Assembly: GCF_958295425.1 (NCBI RefSeq)
Contig: NC_081147.1
Location: 2,563,290-2,627,289 of the forward strand
Length of the DNA: 64,000 nucleotides
Direction of reading: 5' to 3'
From: Solea solea
Lineage: Eukaryota; Chordata; Actinopteri; Pleuronectiformes; Soleidae
Shown here: positions 49,290 through 60,930 of the stretch, in pieces
Layout of the letters: every line of letters begins with the position of its first letter
Position numbering within the stretch: the first letter of the stretch is position 1
Position numbers and translations under genes: made by a program
The notes under the pieces: generated by a model
Told to the model about the DNA's origin: nothing
Seen by the model: the letters and a program-made list of their open reading frames with translations, nothing else
Databases searched by the model: none

Positions 49290-49622
49290 CTCACCTGATT
49301 TGTTCTTTACGCTCCCTCACTTGTTCTTTGTGCTCCCTCACCTGGTCTTTATGCTCCCTCACTTGTTCTTTGCGCTCCCTCACCTGGTCTTTGCGCTCCC
49401 TCACTAGTTCTTTGCACTCCCTCACTTGTTCTTTGCGCTCCCTCACTTGTTCTTTGCGCTCCCTCACTTGTTCTTTGCACTCCCTCACTTGTTCTTTGCG
49501 CTCCCTTACTTGCTCTTTGCGCTCCCTCACTTGGTCTTTGCGCTCCCTCACCTGTTCTTTGCGCTCCCTCACTTGGTCTTTGCGCTCCCTCGCTTGGTCT
49601 TTGCGCTCCCTCACTTGTTCCG
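49290..49622. repeat. 21-bp minisatellite array 1
   Basis: About 16 units of CTCCCTCACTTGTTCTTTGCG. Because 21 is a multiple of three, open frames persist: SLRSLTC repeats on plus, VRERKEQ heptads on minus. The minus frame has a TGA just upstream and no ATG. Variants convert Arg codon CGC to TGC or CAC, the pattern of CpG decay, so no selection for protein is evident. Confidence 0.95.
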
Positions 49623-50289
49623 CCAAATCAAATTCAGCTCAGGGCCCCAGAAAGTCTTGTGCCGGCCCTGATTATATCACAGTAAGACAGAGAAACTCAC
49701 ATTTAATCTTTGCAACGGTTAAAAGGGAAGTGAAACCGAAGGACGTATCGCACAATATGAATATTCATCATATTTAGAAAATACTTGTTAATGGTAGTCG
49801 TCACCATGGGAACCAGCTCTCAGTTATACAGCGTTCAAGTGGAGGCCGTGTGTGTGTGTGTGTGATAAAACTGGGATGTTAGCCTTGGTTTCTATAAATG
49901 CATGAAAAAAAAGAAAAAGAAGAAGCTTTTCAGTGAAAGCACAGACCATAATGAAAGATGACATTTGTATCAGTGCAGAGGATTTTTTTCTTCTTCTTTA
50001 CACTTATATGTGATATTTGTGAACAACAAACAGACTCTTTGTTTGTTTCCTGTTTTTCTTTCTTCTCCCTGATAAAAGCTTCTGCTGATAAAAGCACATT
50101 CATGGAGATTCTTTCATGCAGCAGAAGTAATGAGTCATGACTACAGACACCAGGTTATTCATCATTTCATCATCTAACCTTCATCTGTGTGTGGACTGAG
50201 ACACAAAAACCGACAGAGAATCCAGAGAAAACTACACATCACACGACTGAGACCTCAACGGTGGCGGAAGTGGATTTTGCAATTATAAG

Positions 50290-50548
50290 TTTTTTGCGCT
50301 CCCTCACTTGTTCTTTACACTCCCTGATTTATTCTTTGCGCTCCCTCACTTGTTCTTCGCGCTCGCTCACTTGCTCTTTGCGCTCCTCACTTGTTCTTCA
50401 CGCTCCCTCACTTGTTCTCTGCGCTCCCTCACTTGTTCTTTGCGCTCCCTCATTTGTACTTTGTGCTCCTTGCTTGTTCATCGCGCTCCCTCACTTGTTC
50501 TTCACGCTCCCTCACTTGTTCTTTGCACTCCCTGATTTGTTATTTTTT
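50290..50548. repeat. 21-bp minisatellite array 2
   Basis: About 12 units of the same 21-bp motif, more diverged (CTCCCTCACTTGTTCTTCACG variants), with at least one short unit that breaks the frame near 50380. Separated from array 1 by about 670 bp of unrelated sequence. Confidence 0.93.
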
Positions 50549-51154
50549 TGCTACTTAAAGACATTTTTCTATATAAAACATATAATATAAAACATATTTT
50601 GAAGGACAGTATCCATCTCTTTTACTGAACGCTATAGAAAACACATTCACTACATTTTCTGTCATTAAAACTGTATGTGTTTTTTCCTTTTTTCTCCTTC
50701 CTCTTGTTTGTTGTGAGTTCAAGTGTTTTCAGGTTTAATGTTTCATCTCATCTGGTGGCTCACTTTCATTTCACCACTAATGGCATTGATTAGTCACTCA
50801 GAAAAAAACGGCCTTTCAGTTCTTTTAAAAAAAAATAAAATAATTAACACATTATATTCCTCAGGAGGCTGAGTCACTGCTCTGTGAAAGTAGCATTACA
50901 TTTTATTTTTGATAAAAAAAGAAGATGTGGGAAAACTAACACTTTAAGGTTGTAAGAAAACCAGCGCAGTAAACAAGTCCTGGTTCAGACGTGTTTTTTC
51001 TCTGTCAGGAGTTTGTATTTTCTCTTCATGTATGTGGGTGTTTTTTTCTTTTCTTTTTTGTGCCGACTTTTTCCTCCCACATTGCAGGAACAGTTTGTTT
51101 CACTTCTACATGCAAATGTAATTATGCCATTTTCAATTCAAAACAATCTGTGTC

Positions 51155-51540
51155 AGGAATTATAAGTAGAAATTGGAATTATAGGTAGATTTTGGAATTA
51201 TAAGTAGAATTTGGAACTATAACAAATTTTTGGAACTATAAGTATAATTTGGAACTATAACTAGTTTTTGGAAATTTAAGTATAATTTGGAACTATAAAT
51301 AGATTTTGGAATTATAAGCAGAATTTGGAACTATAAGTAGATTTTGGAATTATAAGTAGAATTTGGAACTATAACACATTTTTGGAATTATAAGTAGAAT
51401 TTGGAACTATAAGTAGAATTGGGAATTATAAGTAGAAATTGGAACTGTAACAAATTTTTGGAATTAGAATTAGAATTTGTAACTTTCAGTAGAATTTGGA
51501 ACCATAACTAAATTTTGGAATTATAAGTAAAATGTGCCAT
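51155..51540. repeat. 19-20-bp AT-rich minisatellite
   Basis: About 19 units alternate TTGGAATTATAAGTAGAA and TTGGAACTATAA-CAAATTTT types. Stops occur in all frames. Confidence 0.9.
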
Positions 51541-51684
51541 TAATCTTGTGTTGTACAAGATTGGATCGTTAAATTAGAAGTTAAGTAGAAAAAAAAGTAA
51601 GTATTTGAACGTTAAGAAAGTTTATTTCTCAGTTCTTCAGGCTACAAAAGAGTAAAAAGTTGATACAAATTCCAAACAGTTGAT

Positions 51685-52220
51685 TAAATTCCTGCTTCCG
51701 TCTTTTGCAAATGGCTTTTTTCGCCGCCCGTGTGATGACGAACCATTTTCATTTGCACCACATTCCTGTCATCGATTTCGCCGTCTGCTCTGGCAACAGC
51801 AACAACGACCTTCACAATGAGCCGGGAGTCACGGTGAGCGAGCGTGTTCGCCCTCATTAGCAGCCTGCGCGCTCTCACTGCTGCTTGACTCACCGCGGGG
51901 AGGGAGGACGCCATCCAGAGCCGAGGCTGTCCCTCATCGACGCTTCTCTCTCCTGCATGCCGCCTCATCCTCGGCCGCTCCTCTGAAGCCCGAGCGGGGG
52001 ACAAAAATGTCAGCGACACAAGGTGCCAGACAGGCCTTTGCCATCTCCGTGGGCTCCCGGTGCTATTTTCTGCTCATTAGGAGGTATAACAAGATTTCAC
52101 CCTTCTGCCCAAATCAAACACAGGCAGTGTGACGACAGCCGCACTGACCTCAGGTCTCCTTATGACGGTGACAGCGCAGTGCTCCTGCCATTCTGCCGCC
52201 GCTTTCAGGCTGTGATGATG
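51685..52220. other. GC-rich island, candidate conserved non-coding element
   Basis: Repeat-free, CpG-containing sequence with ACCATTTTCATTTGCACCAC (51743-51762), CCTCATTAGCAGCCTGCGCG and CTGCTCATTAGGAGGTATAA. Two opposing open frames (51684-52019 minus, 52023-52223 plus) show no domain. Alternatively a CpG-island promoter. Conservation is untested. Confidence 0.32.
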
Positions 52221-52379
52221 TGAATAAGTAGCAGTGAATAAGTTTGTATGAAGAGACAGAGATGCTGGAAAAAAGTAGCTCCATGAAGGGTTTTATCAAA
52301 CTGATTTTAGGGCCGAGTATGCATTAGTAGGAGTGTCATGGTCTCGATTGTAAATCGAATATCGACTGAAATGACGTCG

Positions 52380-52630
52380 TAGTCTTGTGGTTGTAGCCAC
52401 TGTAGCTGACGCCCCACACAAGACAATCCACACTCTTTTTATGTGTCGTTCCACGCTGGTGGAATGACCACCCGAGCGCTACCAGAACTTCCAAGAGCAT
52501 CTTCTGTCCTAGCACAAGTGGAGTTCTTTCCAAGACTTCTTCTCTGTAGCTTATTCCTCTTTTGCTTTAGCTAAAAGTGTTTGCTAAATGCTTAAATGTA
52601 ATTGTACACATTAGCATCTCCCGCTAACCT
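52380..52630 (+). repeat. diverged dispersed repeat (…GCTGGTGGAATGACC… type)
   Basis: CACGCTGGTGGAATGACC, CTTCCAAGAGCATCTTCTGT and CTTATTCCTCTTTTGCTTTA, then GTTTGCTAAATGCTTAAATG follow the order of a common fish repeat I recognise (GGTGGAACGAC…CTTATTCCTATTGC…GCTAAATG). Confidence 0.5.
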
Positions 52631-53224
52631 AAAGAGGCTGCCAGTGCTAATTGTAACCACGGCAACTGCTGATTTGGGGCGGCATCGATCAAAATACATG
52701 ATCTTTAACAGAACTCTTCTTTTTGACGGTTCTGAGCTGTTCCAAATATCTTGATATTTGATGGCTCACTTTCATTTGCAGTCAAATCTAGAATTGGTTT
52801 TCCTTTATCGTATCAAATCCTCATGAACACACTCAGCTAAAAAAACGACCGTCCTCCCAATCATAGACGATGGTGACATCATTGACCGATCTGCGCCTAA
52901 AACTCCCTCATTAACCATGTTACTGAGGTTCTCTCTCTCTATATTCCCTGGTCAGCTGGCCCTCTCTTCATTCTCTCTTCATTCTCACAGACAAACACGT
53001 TGGTTTCTGTTCATTTTACAAAACCATAATTGGCAAAAACTCCATCTTATTTTCGCTCATTACCGAACATCCATAACACCAGTCGTGCTCTTGGTTCCAG
53101 CAGCTTTATTAATGTACTCGCCCCCAAAAGTCTGCACTACTTTTGGTCGTTCATTATTTTATTACAGACACTGCAACAGCACAAATATAAGCCAGAAATC
53201 ATCTTTTATCTGTTTTTAGTGTAA

Positions 53225-54400
53225 TCTCATCTCCACTGAGTGAGTGAGTGAGGTTAAAAAAACTGATCTAAGGTGCAAATAAAGCAAAGTTTGAAACTGG
53301 AAATAGAAAGATTTATTCTTTGGAAATATAGATAGAAAAATATGGGTTATTACTTATTTTCCTGCTTCAACACATTTAAATCATATTTATTGTATGTAAT
53401 AAGTTATGGTGGTGGAAAGCTCAGTTTCTCATATATAAACTTGCACTTTCATACATTTCATTTCACAGTGCTTGAATTATGTGCAAGAAGATAAATGCTG
53501 TATAACGTGTTGATCCTTCATCAGAGGAAAACCTGCTCACAAACCCGCTTTTCCTCCTCCTCGTTTCCCTTTTTTCAACAGTCCACGTTTTTGCTTTTTC
53601 GGCGCCACATAATTGGGTTGAAATGACGAGGCCATTTTCTGTCTGCACACAGTGTTTCTGCTACAAGCTTCTTGTCTTTTGCCAATCATTTGTTTTTTTG
53701 GCAGGATGTTTTACACACACACACACACACAGAAAAACTGGTCTGGCAAAGCAACGAGGAAGATAGCTGAGCGCTCTTCATCAGATGTCACAGGTGTTAA
53801 TGTATCAACACTATTTTTTTGGTTTTACTGGTTTTTGGTTTTTCACAGCTCTATTATTGTGGTCTCTGGTCACAATGATAGAGCTGTAAATCCATTTTCT
53901 CTCATATCCTAATGTCTTAAAGTAGCACAAAGTGGGATTTGCCCCCTACAGTTGGTAAATGGTACTGCTATTACAACGGTTTTAACATATGTTGCGGTAT
54001 CACATGCTTTTGTTGAAAAGCCAACAAGTACCAGTGAACTCTGACTGACTATTGCGACGTATGCCGTAAAGTAGAATTGTGGTAGTTTGTGTGTCTGTCG
54101 CCATGGTGACGACCCAAAACCAAAAGCTCATGAGCACCAATGCTCATCAACAATTGTTCTGGTGTTACGTTGCATCCTTTAGACAGGACGTGACACAATG
54201 GTCCTTGAAAGTTTGTGAAAAATCTGCCTACATGGGTCATTGAAAGTGCTTGAATTTTGTGCAAGAAAGAAGTGAAGTTGATATTTAGGTAAATGTCTCA
54301 CTTTTTACTCACGTTTTACGACATGAGTAAAAGTGCCAGACAGGCCATCATGGACACAGACAAGCTCTTACAAGTTACCCTCCCCTCCTAAGCTGTGTCA
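53225..54400. other. no gene recognised
   Basis: AT-rich. (CA)n at 53714-53732. No conserved peptide or splice-like exon. Confidence 0.4.
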
Positions 54401-54414
54401 GCACATTCAGTGCT

Positions 54415-54880
54415 AAGGGAAATGGTCCTGGAAAGTCTTTGAATTTGATCAACCAGGGCGTGGGAACCTTGGTTTGTAGCACAAATCGGTTGTGTTGTCT
54501 GTTGTCCGATTGAGCCTGTGATTGTTGGGCGAACAGTTTTTGGGTTTCTTTATTCTTAACTCTTTGAAAACTGCGTTTGGTCCTTGAATTTGAGGAAATT
54601 GGTCCTGGAAATTCCTTGTATTTGATGTCATCAGTTGTGTTGCTCCTGTGGTTGTTTGGCGAGCAGTTTTTGGGGTTTCTTTCTTTTCAACTCTTTGAAA
54701 ACTGCATTTGGTCCTTGAATTTGAGGGAATCGGTCCTGGAAATTCCTTGAATTTGATGTCAATCAAGGTGTGGGAACCCTGGGTTGTAGTGCAGGATGTG
54801 ATGATGAACACAGACATCAGTGATGTTGCTCCTGTGGTTGTTGGGCAGGCAGATTTTGGGTTTTCTTTCTTCTTGCCTCT
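54415..54880. repeat. tandem repeat, about 130-180 bp unit, three copies
   Basis: GGTCCTGGAAA recurs at about 54425, 54602 and 54735; AACTCTTTGAAAACTGC at about 54558 and 54690; and TGTGGTTGTTNGGC at 54650 and 54833. GGCGTGGGAACC (54458) and GGTGTGGGAACCC (54767) also pair. It produces in-frame SNSRTKCSF/QIQGPNAVF-type peptides on the minus strand, which are not a gene. Confidence 0.75.
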
Positions 54881-55014
54881 CTTTCAAAAAGTGCAACCAC
54901 ACAAGCGTTGTTGTTATAGTCGAGCTGTGATGTCGCTGTTCAAAATTCATGTGAATCAATGCAGCGGCATCGCCTCACCGCGGGGAAACCAATGTTTTAT
55001 TCATCGTGAATGAG

Positions 55015-55330
55015 AGGAGGAAATTTTGCCAGCACTAATTAGTTTGTACATAAAGTACGAGAGTCCAGAAGAGCCCGAGGTCCACGGTTCAGAAGCAGCA
55101 AACAACAAAAATTGGTAATGACTTTTCTTGGATTTGTTTCAAACTTTGTGCATCGATTTCAGAAAATCCAACAACTTATGAGTTTCTTGTTCACACCTGT
55201 GGCCCCACGCATGCTGTCATTAAATATGAATCATTTCCATTAATGCAGTATGAGGACGGCATGGCATGCAAACAAAGGCAGCCCTCCGCTGTGTTCCTGA
55301 TTGATCATTTTAATTAAGCTGGCTGAGGGA
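55015..55330. other. possible conserved non-coding element
   Basis: AGCACTAATTAGTTTGTAC (55033), GCTGTCATTAAATATGAATC and ATTTCCATTAATGCAGTATG (55213-55250), TGATCATTTTAATTAAGCTG (55302). Dense TAAT-core sites, repeat-free. Inference only. Confidence 0.27.
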
Positions 55331-55519
55331 GGAGAAGTGCCTCCATACATCACGGCCTTACTGGTTATTTGTATCTGTGGGAAAATGCTTGTCCTTGTCC
55401 CCCCCCCAACAGTCAAGAAATGCAGTAGACTGTTAATATCAAGATATATATGTATATGTAACATGCCTGCGAAGAAATGTCAAAAAAAAATTTCTTTATA
55501 AAGCACATTTAAAAACAAC

Positions 55520-55900
55520 ATTGTTGACCAAAGTACAAAAAGCAACCTTCAACCTCAGTTTCAGAGTCAGCAGAGAAGGCTTTGTTACCCTTCAAGGGAA
55601 CACACATTTCACAATAATCTGCATAAAAATGGAACGGCGTGCCATGTTTTCTCGCCCAGGGAGAGAAGATACAATGAGAACAGGAGGGGCCCGAGGATTG
55701 AACCCTGTGGCACTCCCCATGGGAGAGGAGGTTGCCTTAGAGGACTTAACACAGAAGCCTCCATCAGCCAAATGAGAACGAAACCATTGCAAAATGGCCC
55801 CTTTAATGCCCACACAGTGCTGCACATGAGAGCATTAAAATAACAACATGGTCAGTGGCCAGAAGAATATCATTAAAGACCTTTAAAAGAGCAGATTCAG
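55520..55900 (-). pseudogene. LINE reverse-transcriptase fragment (CR1/L2/Rex-like), degenerate
   Basis: On the minus strand the RT blocks occur in order: VFNDILLATD (about 55880), GIKGAILQWFRSHLADGG (about 55810-55760), GVPQGSILGPLLFSLYLLSL (about 55727-55668) and FHFYADYCEM (about 55632). These blocks sit in different frames, so at least two frameshifts separate them. The catalytic YADD is changed to YADY. Neither endonuclease nor 3' tail is attached. Dead on arrival or long decayed. Confidence 0.85.
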
Positions 55901-55989
55901 TGAGATACTGCTCAAGTAACAGTTCTATATCTGAGATCTGAGTGTACGCAGACATACTGACACAGACTTATATTATAAAGGCTCTTCTA

Positions 55990-57010
55990 GGTTAAGTTCC
56001 TCTGTCCTGTGTGGATTTTGTGATGAATTCTGTAGACTAACAGCTGGTCGTTGTGTTATGTCAATATCACATTTCCTTGTTCTTGTTGTTCATTTGCAGA
56101 ATTTATGTATAAATAACTGGGCCAAACTGCTTTCCAACGTCATCAAAGTACATTTTCAAATCACATACTGTGTGTTTAAATGTATCTATCTATCTATCTA
56201 AATGTGACATATGTGGTTTTAACTGTGTCACCTTTATATTCATTCTTCTTTATTTGTATGACCTTGATTTTTACTATTTCACCATATTTATATTTTCAAT
56301 CCCATAATTGTTTACTCCTAAAAAGTTCCTCTGATGTTCAGTACAGGTCGGCTTTGTTGTTTTTTGTGCTCGATTATTTCTGTTTCCTGAGAATCAGCCA
56401 GAACGAGTCAGTCCTGATCAAACACGATATTTTTATCTGTCAGTCGCCGCAAACATAAAACATCCCACAGAGGCGACTGCGGTGACGCCGACAGCCTCGC
56501 TGGTTTCACACTGGTTTGTACGAGCAGTGAAGAAACAATCTCTACAATCAGGAAGCTAAAAACAACATCCAAACACCTGAAACGTCAAAGAGCTGCACTC
56601 CACGTCTGATTTCCTTTCTTTTTTTAAAGTTTAATTAAGCTGCTACTGTCATGAGTCTATATTTACATCGTGTACGTGATGAAACTGCTTATTTATGATA
56701 TATAATGAACATGAACTCAAGCAACAAGTACGGATATTGTATTTTCGATGTAAATATTTGAGTCACTAAATCCAATCCAGCTTTATTTGTGAAGCTCTTT
56801 ACGTGTGAGCCTTTATTGTTTGTCTTTGAATACTTGGCTCTGTATCAGATGTAGACCAGAGCTGGCTGGCTCTGCTTCTCTGTGCCTCATTTTCACCTGG
56901 ACTCGTCGTACTGTTTATCTTAAACAAGCTAGCTTTCCTTAGCTAACCGAGTGTTAGCTAAGGAGAACTGTTTCCACATCTGTTACACACTCGAGTCTAA
57001 TCTAATGACA
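55990..57010. other. no gene recognised
   Basis: AT-rich sequence with (TCTA)4 at 56184-56200 and a GCTAGC-containing stretch near 56930. No exon evidence. Confidence 0.4.
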
Positions 57011-57023
57011 CTTTTTCACCAGC

Positions 57024-57870
57024 ATGGAGCAAGTTTTTGAGGACGAGGATGGCGGCTGGACCCGGGTTAACTACCGCCGCAGCCGTCGCCGGGACCGAAG
57101 GACGCACCTATGCCTCCACCCCCAGAGGCCCCAGGGTGGGTTACTGTGATGATTGGGCTGCTTGTCCAACCAGTGGACGGCTTATCTTCAGTGTGAGCAG
57201 CAGCCTCCTCATCGCCAGCCCAACCAGCGGCCTGCATACTGCCAGCCCGACACCGGGACGCTGCCTGGACTAACCCAACTTCAACAACAGATGGCGCCAC
57301 AATGGAGGGCCGTGTTGCCACTTCAACAGTGAGTCTATTTATACAGTAACACTGGTACTCGGCCCCCACACAGAGAGGTGTCGGAGGACCCACAATTTGC
57401 CCAGAAAGTACGAATAATTCACCAGATAATCAAAACAATGCACCACTTCAAGAATGTTAAAAACAGGGGACGACCCTGAACTTAATGGACAACATTAAAC
57501 CACAGACAATGCTAATGATTGAGGGAAAAGCACAGGGAACAGAACGCCATGATTCTTTTAAATTAACTCTACGAACACGTCCGAGACAATGCTGTCAGTG
57601 ATCTGTGTAGGTTTTCCAATATTGAGTGGGAGGGGCCTACGTTTGGGCACGCAGAAATCTAGGCTGCAGACTCCAAATTGAGACTTGACAATACTGTGAG
57701 ATCACGAGGACCCGGATCTTCAGGAGATAACAGCAGAGGTCACAGGAACAGGACACCGCCTTCCACACATGCTGAACCACTGGTCAGAAATAACACAGGA
57801 CGGACACTGGGGGGCCAGGCTGACGAGTGTGCACTGACTCCACCCCTCATGGATGATTGAGTCCAAAAGG
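57024..57870 (+). pseudogene. probable non-LTR retrotransposon 5'/ORF1 remnant
   Basis: ATG at 57024 begins MEQVFEDEDGGWTRVNYRRS, an acidic then Arg-rich leader seen in ORF1-like proteins of fish L1/Tx1-type elements as I remember them. The frame breaks after about 40 codons. Further collinear pieces (VRIIHQIIKTMHHFKNVK near 57405, then LMIEGKAQG near 57510) lie in other frames with stops. Assignment is tentative. No RT is attached. Confidence 0.4.
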
Positions 57871-58059
57871 TTCTTGTCTAACCCTAACACTTAACCCTTA
57901 ATCCATTGTTTTTTATTAACCCTTAGAGCTCACAGGTGCACCCATGGTAATTTGCCGTGGGAATAACACACAACTCCTTATATGGACATCCTGTGTGTGT
58001 GTTTATAGATCACATATTCAGGCTTTAAAATCGAATCGTCACCATTGACATTTCATCTT

Positions 58060-59100
58060 CCTTCCACAGTGAAAAACATAAAAATAAAAGTTTGATATCA
58101 TTCCTCGAGTGAGTGAAGCAACTTCACACCTCCTAAACCTTGACAGGACTTTCATCTTACTTTTCCTTTGCTCTGCTGTTTTCTTGTTGTGGTTCATTTT
58201 TGCTTCACTTGTGTTTGTCTCAGTCTGACGCCAGAGTCTCCCGAGTGTCTTCTCCTGTGAAGCCGAGACGCCTGATCTGCGGCGATGCGGCGAGAACGTC
58301 AGAGTGAACGAGTGAATGAACTCAGAGTGAACTCACAGTGAAAATCTCCATCAGATTGAGAGGGAAAAAAACCTCAAACATTGATATAGATGCACTTTAA
58401 CAGAATGATTCATTTTAGTCATATAAGATTGTCCTTTATTAGCTCTGCACTGGCAGTGAATATAAAGGTAATAAACAATATAGAAAAATACAATATAATA
58501 ACAATAAGACAGCTTATTATGCTGTTTAATGTAACTTTGTATGGTGTTATGTAATGTGAGCTGAAAATGAATTTTGCTGTCCATAGTTTTACCGGACAGA
58601 CAGTTGTGTGTCTCCCTTTTGTCCATTTTTGTGTAGATTTCCCTTCCCCCACTTACCTTTCTGCTATGATAGGTTCTTTATTTATATATTTTACCATGTT
58701 TTCTTGTCATATGCCGTGTTATGTTTGTTTGAAACCCTTTCTGCCACAGAAACCACCTCTGAATGAGTCTGTGACACAAACGACCTGCGGGCCGGTTTTT
58801 ACACAAAGGCAAAGTCAAATTTTTTGAGTTTCTTCATGACTCCAGAGGAGGCGGTGAATGTTTTCACACAGATAAGTCGACTCACAAACATCCAGAGGGC
58901 GTGCTGGAAGTTACAAAAAAACAACAGCGAGCAACCGAGTCAAAGACACGAGGAAATCACTGGGGAGTGGAGCAGAAAAGGGAGGTTAAAAAGAAGATGA
59001 ACAGACAAACGGAGAGAGAGAGAGAGCGAGAGGAGCAAAGAGGCTAAAATACACAGGAGAGACGCGGGTAATTGGACACAGGTCAAACACTTTAGGACAG
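58060..59100. other. no gene recognised
   Basis: Mixed sequence with GAGA-type simple repeat at 59012-59033. Short frames only. ACCATGTTTTCTTGTCATAT near 58693 resembles 37858 (ATGTTTTCTTGTCATATG). Confidence 0.35.
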
Positions 59101-59334
59101 GGCGGAACATCACAGAGACGGAATCATACGATAACATAAATGTGGCCCTGGAGTCCAGACGTTTTCTGAAGAACCTGAATCTGGAAACTGAGCCAGAGTT
59201 GATGTGGATTTTCTCCTCAAATATCCACAAAATCAGAAAATGTCACCAGGAAAACGTCAAGATGAAAAAGTGTCTTCATGTTCAAACCAGCTGCTGTCCC
59301 TCACCAGAAGGTTCTGGACGTTCTCCTGGTTTTG

Positions 59335-59800
59335 TAAATGAATGTGACCCAGATGCTGCGCTCCTTTTTATCTATGGACACCAATCTGTGGTGTCTGGAC
59401 AACAACCTGGTCTTAAACACCACCAAAACAAAAGAGGTCATCATGGATTTCAGGAGGTCCAGGAGGTCCAGGAGGACACTGAAGACCTCCAGCCTGGTGA
59501 AGAGAGCCCAGCAGAGGCTAAAACAGTCTGGTCTACCCCCACAAACTTCTACAGGAGCACAATAGAGAGCATCCTCTATCAGTGCTGCACAGTGGAAAAC
59601 AGGAGTGCCCTGTTCCGGGTGGTAAGGACGGCCCAGAGGATTGTGGGAGCTGCAATCCCAGACTTTGACTCAGTTTATGCTCTGTTTGGTCCCCTACCAT
59701 CACGTTGGGGATACCACACTTTAAGAAGACGGACCTCCAGGGTGAGGAACAGCTTTTTCCCCAGAGCTGATTTTCCTCCAAGTACCATAGTTTGACTACC
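59335..59800 (+). pseudogene. LINE ORF2 C-terminal fragment (CR1/Rex1-like), degenerate
   Basis: The first part reads NNLVLNTTKTKEVIMDFRR (about 59400-59457), the post-catalytic RT block. In the same frame SSLVKRAQQRL follows after an internal deletion. A frame shift leads to FYRSTIESIL, ALFRVVRTAQRIVGAAIPD and RTSRVRNSFFPRA, the standard C-terminal blocks of CR1/L2/Rex1-type ORF2. The long open frame 59142-59795 starts at GTG and reads through GTCCAGGAG repeats, so it is not a host gene. Confidence 0.85.
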
Positions 59801-60069
59801 ATGGTTACAGAAGAAGACAGGACTGGTGTGACACAGGGTTAATGGTCCACAAAAGTAGAACTGATCCTCATGCAGCCCATAATAACTCATGATTCTTCAT
59901 CACTCCCACAAAAGAAAAAGAAAAAACTTTTTCACAGACTTTTTCCCCAAAGGAGTTTTAGATTTTTACCAAACAGTGTCTGTGATAAACATCACGCCCG
60001 TGTATTCAACGCTTACGAGTGAAAAACTGCTTTGTTTATCAAACCATCTGTGTGTGTTTGTGCTGAGAA

Positions 60070-60102
60070 GAGGAGGAGGAGGAGGAGGAGGAGGAGGAGG
60101 AG
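60070..60102. repeat. (GGA)n triplet repeat
   Basis: About eleven AGG/GGA units, purine-only on the plus strand. Confidence 0.93.
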
Positions 60103-60930
60103 GCCCCACAGAGATTTCACGACAATCGTTCACTTGTTCCCTCGTCGCAGCTTCGATTTAAACAAGTTAATGAAACAAAAGCTTTAAAAAAAAAACACAA
60201 GCAAGAGAAACTTTATCACGTTTAAAAAAGAAAGTGGAGACGGAGAAAGTGGTTCAGGATCTCACAGACCTGTCACTAAAAAAGGAAAACCGAGAATACA
60301 ACAATGTTAGACAAGATGTTTTTACATGATGTAAAGATGAAGGGTAGATGGTTTACCCTTTCAAATTAAAGTAATCCACAGTATTAAATCACTTTTAAAG
60401 ACAGATTTCTTCTCCCTTTGATCAGGACAGGTCTTACTAATTTTTATTACTTTATTATTTTACTTTCTAACGCAGATACATGGACATATTTCTGTCCTTC
60501 TTACTTTCTCCACTGGCTGCAGCGCCTCCTCAGGCCAGGAGGGGAATACGCTTTTCAAAACGTTTGTTTCATTTCACTAAAGTGTGAAAGCAAACTCGGA
60601 CCTTTGATGGATGTTGCAACCCCCAATCGGACAGAGTCGAGCGGAGACCATTAGGTGTAAACACAACCTTAATGACCTGGCTCCGCCCCTTACCTATTCT
60701 AAGGTCAGCAGCGCTGGGTCGTTTTCTGTGTTTTCTGTTTTTAAAACACTTGCTTTATTATCACGAGACCATTCAACACAAACGTGCCAATAACTGAAAA
60801 ATGTAGAGAAAATACATAAAACATGATAGTACCGGACTGTCAGTTTGTTGTATGTTTATATAATAATATGTAATGTTTATATGAACACACCAGAATGAGC
60901 AGATGATTCTGATGACTTGTGTCCATGTAA

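Noticed and set aside
49291..49626. 111-codon heptad protein on the minus strand
   Set aside because: Pure minisatellite translation: TTG start, TGA just upstream, and unit variation that fits CpG decay rather than protein constraint.
59142..59795. 217-codon frame as a host gene
   Set aside because: GTG start; the C-terminal part is LINE ORF2 and the middle reads a GTCCAGGAG-type repeat out of the LINE frame.
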